A stretch of 7,509 bases of DNA from Candidatus Latescibacterota bacterium. Lineage in GTDB: Bacteria; Latescibacterota; UBA2968; GCA-2709665. Shown in pieces: positions 1-6,481 of this stretch (positions are counted from its first letter, which is position 1; every line of letters starts with the position of its first letter). The stretch covers positions 1-7,509 of the forward strand of contig JASLMQ010000057.1 of the NCBI GenBank assembly GCA_030746455.1, written 5' to 3'. Position numbers and translations under genes: made by a program. The notes under the pieces are model-generated. The model was given only the letters and a program-made list of their open reading frames with translations, made no database searches and was not told the DNA's origin.

Positions 1-2
1 AC

Positions 3-2789
3 GCCGAGCTTCAGGGCCAGCTACCCACCTCTATGGAAGCCTTGAGCCTGTGGGCCAGTCTTCGGATCGAGGAGCAGGAGGCGGAGGGCTCGGAGTCCGA
101 GCAGAGCGTAGTGACGCGGGACCTGAAGACCCTTGCAGAGCTCTTCCACTGCTCTTCCGATCCCTTCGAGGACCGGGAACTCAGCTACACTTACCGTCCC
201 GCAGTGGCAAAGGACGACCCCGTTCTTACCTGTCCCTGGCACCGTGGACGGCTGCTGCACCTCCTGGGTCGCCCGGGCACCTACCGGATCCTGGCTCGGG
301 ATTTCCTACCCGCCCGGCTGGATTCGCTGGATGCGGTGGCGGTCGATGCGGTGGCAGAGGGGCACTTCGACCGCGCTGTAGAGCTGCTTGAGATCGTAGC
401 CCATCAGCGTCATCGGGATCCCGTGGCGCACAACAAGCTGGGCTTCGCGGCCCTGAAAGCGAGGGACTACCGCCGGGCCGAGACGGTTTTCAGGGAGGCG
501 ACTGGGATGAGCCGGGGGGAGGTGCTGGCCCGCTCCTACTATGGCTTGGGCCTCATCTACGTGGACCGCCCGAAGGGACGTCATACGGCACTGGAGTACT
601 TCCGAGATGCCCTGACCCGGGATCGGGGTTTCGTGGACGCGCGGTTCCAGATGGCAAAGGCCCGGTACGAGATGTGGGAGTACGATGCCAAGTCGGACAT
701 CGAGAAGGTCCTGGAGATCGATCCCAACTATGCGCCGGCCTACCTGCTGATGGGAGATTACGAAGCCGAGCTCAACCGAGAGCACGAGCGAGCGATCCCC
801 TGGTACACGAAGTACCTGACGCTGAAGCCCGAGGACCCCGAGGGGAGGCACCGTCTCAGCCAGGCCTACCTCCAGGTGAGGGACTACGACAAGGTCATGC
901 AGATCCTCCTTGGCTTCGTCCAGCAGCACCCGGAAGCCATTGAGCTGCTTCCCATCGTGGCACACGCAAGCGCGAAGCAGGACAAGCTGGACCTGGCCAT
1001 GGCCTTCTATCGGTCCTACATCGACAGGCAGGGATCCGACGAGCGTGCCCTCTACGAAGACATCACGCGTTTCACCACTTCGGAGGAGGCCGCGGAATAC
1101 CGGGAGACGCCCCACGACGAGAGAGAGGATTTCCTGGGCCGGTTCTGGCTGGCCCGAGACCCCGACCTCTCCACGCCCATCAATGAGCGACTGCTCGAGC
1201 ACTACCGTCGGGTGTGGTACGCCCGGCAGACCTTTTCCGCGGCCCGGGAGCCCTGGGACGTTCGTGGCGAAGTCTACGTGCGCTACGGCGAGCCCGACCA
1301 TCGGACGACGTCTCTGATGATGAACGCGCAGCAGAGCCTGGAGGTCCAGCGGGTGAAGGACCAGATCGCGCACGACCTGTACGGGGTCGGAGGGTCCGGT
1401 GAGACATTCGTAGGGCCGGTCTACCCGGTGCGCAGCCTCATGATCGGGGGTCGGGGTTTCGACCTGGGGCAGACGGGGGAGGAAGCGGAAGTCCTCGCCG
1501 ACGACTCAGAGGACGAGCTGCTGGACATGGCTGCCGCCAGCGATGGCGGGCGTACTGGCGCGGCAACCGGGCTGTCGGGGGAGGGAACAGGGCAGGTCTC
1601 GCTGCCCACGAATCAGTCTTCGCCCTCTGCGCCTGACGATGGGATTTCGCTGAATATCGACGACATGCACAAGGACCTCGTGCGGGCGACCTTTTCGGAT
1701 CGCGGGGAGTCCCACCTGCAGTTCGGGGAGTACAAACCGGTGGTTGCGGGCAATATCGATGCGTCCACGGTTCCCTGGGAATCCTGGGTCTACACGCAGG
1801 TGGATGGCGGGATCGAAATCACCTTCACCGATGAATCCCACATAGGAGATTTCGGATACGCGCCTGTTCCGATGGGGCTCGAATTCGAGACCGACCAGAT
1901 GGCGAAGTTCGCGCGATACGCCCCGGCTGCCGTGGCAAAGCAGGCGATGGCCGTTTCGCCTGACTTCTATGCGACGGAGTACGAGGTCGAGCCTTTTGAC
2001 TTCTACTTCGACCAGGCGGATTTCCGGGGAAGCAACGGGCACAGCCTGGTGGAGATCTACTACGGGATGCCGGGCAACGCGGCGCGATATGTGCCCGAGG
2101 GAAATGTGATGCGGATGGTGGTAAAGCGTCAGGCCGCACTGGTGTCCGCACACCTCGATTCGGTGTACCGAACGTCTGACGACCTGGTCTTCATGAGACC
2201 CGGACGCCAGATCGGGTCGTTCGTGCCCGACCTGGCACAGCTCGAAGTGCCGCCCGGGACCTATCGCCTGGAGGTCCGGGCGAGGGATCGCCTCACCGGG
2301 CGCCTCGGGCTCTACCGCAAAGACCTCGTTGTGAACGACTACAGCTCGGAGGAGCTGCAGCTCAGCAGCCTCGAGCTCGCGTGGCGCATTGCCGAGGGGA
2401 TGCCTCTGGACAAGTTCTCCAAGAAGGGGCTCCACGTGATCCCGTACCCGACCCGAACCTACGGGATCTCGAACAGCGTGTATGTCTACTACGAGGTCTA
2501 CAATCTCGAGCGTGACGAATTTGGTCAGACGAGCTACCGCGTGGAGTACACGATTCGGCCGATGACCGGCAACGTGCTCTCTCGTTTGGTGCGGACCTTC
2601 ACGGGGGGCCAGAAGGAGAAGGTGACGGTGGGTTACGATCAGATCGGGCTGGGCGAGAGCGAGACCGTCTGGGTGGAGCTGGCGCTTGGTGATAGCCGCC
2701 CCGGCCGCCATTACCTGGATGTGGAGATCACGGACCTCAACAGCGGGGAGACGGCGCAGCGGCAGACGTCGTTCATGATTGTGGAGTAG
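3..2789 (+). CDS. TPR-repeat protein with C-terminal GWxTD-type domain, 5' end probably outside window
   Basis: Function unknown; the GWxTD family is uncharacterised and often follows TPRs in exported proteins. The frame is open from the first complete codon at base 3; the first ATG is at 33 (918 aa from there) with no Shine-Dalgarno before it, and no signal peptide is visible, so the true start is probably upstream. Numbering from that ATG: about seven TPR-like helical pairs span residues 97-336 (for example NKLGFAALKARDYRRAETVF). The GWxTD-like core starts near 367 (FLGRFWLARDPD) and runs to RGEVYVRYGEPD at 411-422. The signature itself is degenerate, EPWDVR instead of GWxTDR. An acidic Gly/Ser-rich linker (about 476-548, with DDSEDELLD at 490) precedes a second conserved block at 581-610 (VPWESWVY, then ITFTDESHIGDFGY). 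Beta-rich segments follow: DFYFDQADFRG at 656, VEIYYGMP at 673, and PPGTYRLEVRARD. TPRs suggest protein binding; periplasmic or secreted location is inferred from family habit. Sure of TPR plus GWxTD-like architecture, unsure of role. Confidence 0.85.
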   Translation, partial: AELQGQLPTSMEALSLWASLRIEEQEAEGSESEQSVVTRDLKTLAELFHCSSDPFEDRELSYTYRPAVAKDDPVLTCPWHRGRLLHLLGRPGTYRILARDFLPARLDSLDAVAVDAVAEGHFDRAVELLEIVAHQRHRDPVAHNKLGFAALKARDYRRAETVFREATGMSRGEVLARSYYGLGLIYVDRPKGRHTALEYFRDALTRDRGFVDARFQMAKARYEMWEYDAKSDIEKVLEIDPNYAPAYLLMGDYEAELNREHERAIPWYTKYLTLKPEDPEGRHRLSQAYLQVRDYDKVMQILLGFVQQHPEAIELLPIVAHASAKQDKLDLAMAFYRSYIDRQGSDERALYEDITRFTTSEEAAEYRETPHDEREDFLGRFWLARDPDLSTPINERLLEHYRRVWYARQTFSAAREPWDVRGEVYVRYGEPDHRTTSLMMNAQQSLEVQRVKDQIAHDLYGVGGSGETFVGPVYPVRSLMIGGRGFDLGQTGEEAEVLADDSEDELLDMAAASDGGRTGAATGLSGEGTGQVSLPTNQSSPSAPDDGISLNIDDMHKDLVRATFSDRGESHLQFGEYKPVVAGNIDASTVPWESWVYTQVDGGIEITFTDESHIGDFGYAPVPMGLEFETDQMAKFARYAPAAVAKQAMAVSPDFYATEYEVEPFDFYFDQADFRGSNGHSLVEIYYGMPGNAARYVPEGNVMRMVVKRQAALVSAHLDSVYRTSDDLVFMRPGRQIGSFVPDLAQLEVPPGTYRLEVRARDRLTGRLGLYRKDLVVNDYSSEELQLSSLELAWRIAEGMPLDKFSKKGLHVIPYPTRTYGISNSVYVYYEVYNLERDEFGQTSYRVEYTIRPMTGNVLSRLVRTFTGGQKEKVTVGYDQIGLGESETVWVELALGDSRPGRHYLDVEITDLNSGETAQRQTSFMIVE

Positions 2790-2828
2790 GTCCGCAAGAC
2801 AGATCACGGAGATGGGGCGGGGGATGAT

Positions 2829-2870
2829 CGGCCCATCGAGTCTCGTCATTCGAGACCTGGTGGGCCGTTT
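2829..2870 (+). terminator. Probable intrinsic terminator after the TPR/GWxTD gene
   Basis: Bases 2829-2845 pair with 2851-2867: 14 Watson-Crick pairs, two G-U wobbles and a single A-C mismatch, closing a TCATT loop. TTT then CTGT follows immediately. It begins 40 bases after the stop codon of the upstream gene. The short, interrupted T tract makes it a less than ideal Rho-independent terminator, but hairpin and position both fit. Confidence 0.6.
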
Positions 2871-2923
2871 CTGTGCCGGGATCGATCGATGGATTGGGCA
2901 ATGGGCGGGGAGGCAGAATCGAC

Positions 2924-2951
2924 TTTCCTTTTGCCACCTACTCCTTATCTT
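2924..2951 (+). promoter_or_regulatory. Weak candidate promoter before the hydrolase gene
   Basis: An AT-richer patch in a GC-rich gap contains TATCTT at 2946-2951, a 4/6 match to a -10 box, with TTTCCT (3/6 to a -35 box) 16 bases upstream. It lies downstream of the putative terminator and about 60 bases before the ATG, so some promoter is expected here. The match itself is poor, and the lineage's sigma-factor preferences are unknown. Confidence 0.2.
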
Positions 2952-3013
2952 AGCTCGTCTGGAGACTGGCTGGGACAACCACACTGAGAAGCGCGTTCAC
3001 GGAGAAGCACGCG

Positions 3014-3793
3014 ATGGCCCGTACACTGAAGGTGAGGCCCCGGTACTACCGCTGGCACGTGGACCCCGGGGTGGAATGGCTGGAAGCTAACACGGGATAC
3101 GGATACCTGGACTGGGAAGTCCCCATCTCTCAGGCGGCCCTGGTGCTGGTCGACGTGTGGGATGGGCACTACCTGAAGGAGGCCTCCGAGCGGAGCGAGG
3201 AGATCGTCCGCAATCGTATCGTCCCCCTGGTTTCCGCGTGCCGTGCCGCCGGGATGCAGCTCATCCACGCACCGGCGCCCGGTCTCGCCGAGGAGCACCC
3301 CGCGCGCGTGCGGTTGGCCGACAGGGACGGGGTGACCGCCGCGAGGCGCGATGACTGGCCGCCGCAGGGCTTCCGGAGCAAGACCGGCGAGTTCGAGGCC
3401 TTTGCCCGGCCCGAGGAGCCCCGCGAGAAGGAGCTGGTTGCACGCCGCTCGAAGCGGCGCATGCATCCCCTGGTTCAGGCCGAGGGCAGTGAGGTGGTGA
3501 TCCTGAACGGCGAAGAACTTCACCTGTACTGCAAGCAGGAGGGGATCCTCTTCCTGTTCTTCCTGGGATTCAACACCAACGCGTGCATCCTTCTGCGGGA
3601 CTACGGAACCATCGAGATGCACAAACGCGGTTACGAAGTGATCATCGTTCGGGACTGTGGCACGGCCATGGAGTCGTTCGAGTCGCAGGAGGGGCTCTGG
3701 CAGACGCGTGGGACGATCCAGTTCCTGGAGATGTTTCAGAAGAGCTCGGTCGCGTCCGAGGAGCTGATTGCTGGTCTGTCGGCACAGGGGTAA
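3014..3793 (+). CDS. Isochorismatase-like cysteine hydrolase family protein
   Basis: 259 aa, a member of the isochorismatase/nicotinamidase-like fold, whose enzymes hydrolyse amides or related bonds through an Asp-Lys-Cys triad; substrate unknown, probably cytoplasmic because no signal peptide is visible. The N-terminal core strand ALVLVDVWDGH gives the expected aspartate, D47. The nucleophile segment GFNTNACILLRDYGT gives C191 in the usual G-x-x-T-x-x-C arrangement, followed by the strand GYEVIIVRDCGTAMES with the family's late aspartate. The lysine normally found after the central VV strand is not apparent: that region reads SEVVILNGEELHLYC with N165 in the approximate place. Length is slightly above the usual 180-230 aa because of a charged insert around residues 90-155 (EARAREEP-like, rich in Arg, Glu and Lys). 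The start is supported by GGAG at 3001-3004, nine bases before the ATG. It stands 224 bases from the gene before and 162 from the gene after, with hairpins in both gaps, so it may be transcribed alone. Fold is well supported; catalytic activity is uncertain. Confidence 0.85.
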   Translation: MARTLKVRPRYYRWHVDPGVEWLEANTGYGYLDWEVPISQAALVLVDVWDGHYLKEASERSEEIVRNRIVPLVSACRAAGMQLIHAPAPGLAEEHPARVRLADRDGVTAARRDDWPPQGFRSKTGEFEAFARPEEPREKELVARRSKRRMHPLVQAEGSEVVILNGEELHLYCKQEGILFLFFLGFNTNACILLRDYGTIEMHKRGYEVIIVRDCGTAMESFESQEGLWQTRGTIQFLEMFQKSSVASEELIAGLSAQG

Positions 3794-3832
3794 TGCTCGC
3801 ATTGCGATTCGCAGGCCTTGTGCTTCGATACA

Positions 3833-3859
3833 CCTGATTCGCCCGAGGGGCGAATCAGG
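3833..3859 (+). terminator. Perfect 12-bp hairpin after the hydrolase gene, possible terminator
   Basis: CCTGATTCGCCC (3833-3844) and GGGCGAATCAGG (3848-3859) are exact reverse complements around a GAG loop, 39 bases after the hydrolase stop codon. No T tract follows on either strand, so it could be an RNA-stabilising or processing hairpin, or an extragenic palindrome, rather than a standard intrinsic terminator. Confidence 0.45.
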
Positions 3860-3941
3860 CACTCAGCATCGACGGATAAGTCGCGCCGGCGATAGAGCAG
3901 CTTGCCTGACCCAGATACACCTGAGCCAAGGGTAGAGCCAC

Positions 3942-3949
3942 GGAGGTGA
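3942..3949 (+). promoter_or_regulatory. Strong ribosome binding site for the flavoprotein gene
   Basis: GGAGGTGA is a near-perfect anti-Shine-Dalgarno match, six bases before the ATG at 3956. It fixes that start and suggests efficient translation of the flavoprotein. Confidence 0.8.
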
Positions 3950-3955
3950 ACGGGT

Positions 3956-5791
3956 ATGGACATCGTACAGGAGCATGAACTGAGCTGCGACGTGCTCGTG
4001 GCGGGCGGAGGCCCGGCCGGTGTGACGTGCGCCCTGGCGGCGGCACGGCGCGGGGCCAGCGTGATCCTCTGCCAGGACCGGCCCATGCTCGGCGGGAATG
4101 CGTCTTCCGAGATCCGTATGCACATCTGCGGGGCCGACGCGAGCGGCCGCCGGGGAATCCCTCTCGAAACCGAGGCGCGGGAGGGGGGCATCATCGAGGA
4201 GATCCGGCTGGAGACGGCCTTCCGGAATCCCCAGCGGTCGGCCTCGATGCTGGACCTGATTCTCTACGAGAAGTGCCACGACGAGGACAACCTGCAGCTG
4301 TTCCTCAACACCACCGTTGATGGTGTGGATGTCTCGGAGGGGCGGATCGTGTCGGTCCACGCAACGCGTGCGTCAACGGAAGATGCCTTCCACATACGTG
4401 CGGAGACCTTCGTGGACTGCACCGGAGACGGCAGGCTCGCGGCGGAGGCCGGGGCGACCTACCAGGAGGGGCGGGAAGGCGCGAAGGCGTTCGGAGAATC
4501 CCGCGCGGAGGAGGCGCCAGATGACAAGCGTCTGGGCAGCTCGCTGCTCTTCCTGGCGCGTGACATGGGCAAGCCCATGCGCTTCATTCCCCCCGCGTTC
4601 GTCCGCAAGTTCACCGAGGAGGACCTGAAGCTTAGGTCGCATCGGACGCTGGAGTATGGCTACTGGTGGGTGGAATGGGGCGGCTGTGTCGACACGATCA
4701 AGGACAACGAGACGATCAAGCACGAGCTTCTGGGGATCATGCTCGGGATCTGGGATCACATCAAGAACGGCGGAGACCACGGCGCCGAGAACTGGGCGCT
4801 CACCTGGTTCGGTTTCGTCCCGGGCAAGCGCGAGAGCCGCCGGTTTCACGGCCAGCACCGGCTGGTCCAGTCCGATCTGGAAGGGGCGGTGGACTTCCCG
4901 GACGCCATCGCGTACGGCGGGTGGTCCTTGGACACGCACCCGCCCGAGGGGATCGAAGCTCGAGAGAAGAAGCCGTGCAACCAGCCCCTGACGGACTATG
5001 TGTACGGCATACCACTGCGGTGCTGCATCAGCCGGGACATCGATAACCTGATGTTCGCCGGAAGGAACATGTCGGCGAGCCACATCGCCTTCGCGTCGAC
5101 CCGCGTGATGGCCACCTGCGCCGTGGTGGGTCAGGGCGCGGGGACGGCAGCGGCCCTGGGATGTCGCGAGGACATTGCCCCCTGTGATATGGCGGACGAC
5201 CGCGCATTCGTGAGTACGCTTCAGCAGCAGTTGATTCGCGACGATTGTTTCATCCCCGGGGTCAAGCACGGCGATCGGTCGGACATCGCCAGGAGCGCGC
5301 GCGTTGCAGCCTCGAGCTTTCAGAAGCAGGGAGAGCCCTCCAACGTGCTGTCGGGCGAGACCCGGGCCGTGTGGGGCGAGCTGGGCGTACGTCCGGGGCT
5401 CACCTTGCCGGGCACGCATCGGTGGATGAGCGATCCCACGGAGGGACTCCCGGCGTGGGTCGAGCTGTCCTGGGAAGCGCCCGTGGAGGTGGGGAGCGTG
5501 CAGATCATCCTCGACACGGGCCAGCACCGGATCCTCACGCTGACGCAGGAAGACTCGTATTCGGCGCGGATGGAGTACGGTCCCCAGCCGGAAACGGTGA
5601 AGGGCTATCGGCTTGAATATGATGCCGGAGATGGGGTCTGGCAGCCGCTTGTCGCGGAGCAGGAGAACGTGCAGCGGCGGAGGGTCCATCGCTTCGAGCC
5701 GATTCCAATGGCCCGACTCCGGTTGGTGGCGGAGTCGACGTGGGGCCTCGACCACGCACGCGTGATCGAGGTGAGGTGTTACGCGGAGTAG
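3956..5791 (+). CDS. FAD-dependent oxidoreductase with C-terminal discoidin-like domain
   Basis: 611 aa flavoprotein of the FAD_oxidored type (relatives are often loosely labelled 'xanthan lyase'). It should use FAD in a redox step on an unidentified small molecule, in the cytoplasm since there is no signal peptide. The N-terminal dinucleotide fold begins at residue 12 with VLVAGGGPAG (glycines 17, 18, 19 and 22). The family block LGGNASSEIRMH follows at 45-56. The second FAD-contacting motif TFVDCTGDGRLA is at 151-162. The C-terminal FAD segment contains YGIPLRCC at 350, LMFAGRNMSASHIA at 365 and VVGQGAGTAAALG at 390. From about residue 460 the sequence changes to a beta-sandwich resembling F5/8 type C (discoidin) domains: WVELSWEAPVEVGSVQIILD, then KGYRLEYDAGDGVWQPL, ending in RLVAESTWGLDHARVIEVRC. 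Such domains usually bind carbohydrate outside cells, so one here on an apparently cytosolic enzyme is unusual, though I believe the pairing recurs in this family. The start is set by the GGAGGTGA ribosome binding site. No tight operon partner. Confidence 0.9.
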   Translation: MDIVQEHELSCDVLVAGGGPAGVTCALAAARRGASVILCQDRPMLGGNASSEIRMHICGADASGRRGIPLETEAREGGIIEEIRLETAFRNPQRSASMLDLILYEKCHDEDNLQLFLNTTVDGVDVSEGRIVSVHATRASTEDAFHIRAETFVDCTGDGRLAAEAGATYQEGREGAKAFGESRAEEAPDDKRLGSSLLFLARDMGKPMRFIPPAFVRKFTEEDLKLRSHRTLEYGYWWVEWGGCVDTIKDNETIKHELLGIMLGIWDHIKNGGDHGAENWALTWFGFVPGKRESRRFHGQHRLVQSDLEGAVDFPDAIAYGGWSLDTHPPEGIEAREKKPCNQPLTDYVYGIPLRCCISRDIDNLMFAGRNMSASHIAFASTRVMATCAVVGQGAGTAAALGCREDIAPCDMADDRAFVSTLQQQLIRDDCFIPGVKHGDRSDIARSARVAASSFQKQGEPSNVLSGETRAVWGELGVRPGLTLPGTHRWMSDPTEGLPAWVELSWEAPVEVGSVQIILDTGQHRILTLTQEDSYSARMEYGPQPETVKGYRLEYDAGDGVWQPLVAEQENVQRRRVHRFEPIPMARLRLVAESTWGLDHARVIEVRCYAE

Positions 5792-5880
5792 CCAGAGCGT
5801 CCTGGTGTCTGATTCGATCGTTGGGCGTCACACAGGCTGCCTCCTGATTGATCGCCGAATGGAGGGACCTATCCCCCCGG

Positions 5881-5905
5881 CCCCCTTCCCGGCGCGGGAA
5901 GGGGG
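5881..5905. repeat. Left G/C palindrome flanking the DUF559 gene
   Basis: CCCCCTTCCC (5881-5890) and GGGAAGGGGG (5896-5905) form a perfect 10-bp stem with a GGCGC loop. The following AGGGGCC (5906-5912) lets GGCCCC at 5879-5884 pair alternatively with GGGGCC at 5907-5912. It has the same stem length and loop size as the palindrome at 6399-6423, differing by one compensated base pair. It lies 90 bases after the flavoprotein stop and could also end its transcript, but no T tract follows. Confidence 0.75.
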
Positions 5906-5969
5906 AGGGGCCTCGCGCTGAAGGTGATCGTCGAGCTTCGTGCTCGTCCCCTCGCAGAGGAGCAGCTTA

Positions 5970-6371
5970 GTGGAGGAAACTGGTTTGCCCCCCAAGCGCG
6001 TTGTGATCGGTCAGAAAGTGACCCGTGACAAGATCCGGAAGGCGAAGGAGCTTCGCAGCCGGATGAAGCACGAGGAACGGCTTCTCTGGGAGCATCTACG
6101 CGGCAACAGACTTGGCGGCCATCACTTCCGTAGACAGCAGATCATTGATGGTTTCATCGTTGACTTCTACTGCCATGCCTTCGGCCTGGTGGTTGAAGTC
6201 GATGGCCCCATTCACGAGGATGAATCAGAGGACGACGCGGAACGGGACCGGATACTCACTGAAAGGGGCTTCAACATACTCAGGGTCACGAACAAAGAGG
6301 TCAGGAAGGACCTGCGGGGCGTGCTTGCCCGTATCCAGGCCGAATTGGGCCGAGCGGGTGATTGTGGTTAA
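5970..6371 (+). CDS. DUF559 / Vsr-like endonuclease-fold protein
   Basis: A small protein (133 aa from this GTG) of the DUF559 family, which shares the fold of very-short-patch-repair and restriction-type endonucleases; its biological role is not established. The hallmark pattern is intact: FRRQQIIDGFIVDFYC with D65, then LVVEVDGPIH with E76, D78 and H82, then ERDRILTERGFNILRVTNKEV. The N-terminal helix KELRSRMKHEERLLWEHLR is also typical. These residues suggest a working metal-dependent nuclease site, inferred only. The start is chosen because AGAGGAG (5956-5962) lies seven bases before the GTG; alternatives are GTG 5940 (143 aa, no good ribosome binding site) and TTG 5985 (129 aa, GGAGG eight bases upstream). 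GC over 6001-6360 is about 57% by hand count, against about 66% in samples of the next gene. It stands alone between two related palindromes, with no methylase or restriction partner, which suggests a cassette that arrived separately. Confidence 0.85.
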   Translation: MEETGLPPKRVVIGQKVTRDKIRKAKELRSRMKHEERLLWEHLRGNRLGGHHFRRQQIIDGFIVDFYCHAFGLVVEVDGPIHEDESEDDAERDRILTERGFNILRVTNKEVRKDLRGVLARIQAELGRAGDCG

Positions 6372-6398
6372 CAGTCGAAAGAGGATGGGATCCAGTGT

Positions 6399-6452
6399 CC
6401 CCCTCCCCGTGCCGGGGAGGGGGCCGGCCGGAGGCCGGACGGGGAGGGGCCC
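6399..6452. repeat. Right G/C palindrome complex flanking the DUF559 gene
   Basis: CCCCCTCCCC (6399-6408) and GGGGAGGGGG (6414-6423) form a perfect 10-bp stem around GTGCC. A second hairpin follows directly, CCGGCC (6424-6429) with GGCCGG (6433-6438) around GGA. Then GGGGAGGGG (6441-6449) offers an alternative partner for CCCCTCCCC at 6400-6408. The first stem matches the left copy at 5881-5905 except for one T-A to C-G exchange. It ends 29 bases before the downstream gene's ATG, so it lies in that gene's leader if transcription reads through. Confidence 0.75.
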
Positions 6453-6481
6453 AAAGGACAACGAGAAAGGAAGCAGACTCT

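Noticed and set aside
306..1373. Minus-strand open frame of 355 aa opposite the TPR region
   Set aside because: It overlaps clear TPR repeats on the + strand and shows no recognisable motif of its own.
1506..2984. Long open frame on the minus strand (492 aa) opposite the TPR/GWxTD gene
   Set aside because: It mirrors a high-GC coding gene whose codon bias keeps the opposite frame open. The translation is rich in Arg, His and Pro with no recognisable domain, while the + strand has clear family motifs throughout.
3902..3919. TTGCCT followed by GATACA as a promoter for the flavoprotein gene
   Set aside because: The two elements are only six bases apart, far too close for a -35/-10 pair, and no properly spaced alternative was found.
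4373..5755. Long open frame on the minus strand (460 aa) opposite the flavoprotein gene
   Set aside because: Same codon-bias shadow: no domain, unlikely composition, and it fully overlaps well-conserved FAD-binding motifs on the + strand.
5970..6371. DUF559 gene as part of a restriction-modification or other defence system
   Set aside because: No methyltransferase, helicase or other defence gene is present in the window; the neighbours are metabolic oxidoreductases, so a defence role is unsupported.
5881..6452. The two palindromes as a CRISPR array or as terminal inverted repeats of an insertion sequence
   Set aside because: Only two copies about 500 bases apart, each internally palindromic, with no regular spacers, no transposase between them and no obvious target-site duplication.
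6362..6481. Upstream GTG start that would extend the Gfo/Idh/MocA protein by 40 residues
   Set aside because: The extension translates the G/C palindrome into Gly/Pro/Arg-rich sequence, overlaps the DUF559 gene end, and the ATG at 6482 has a good ribosome binding site at the family's normal N-terminus.
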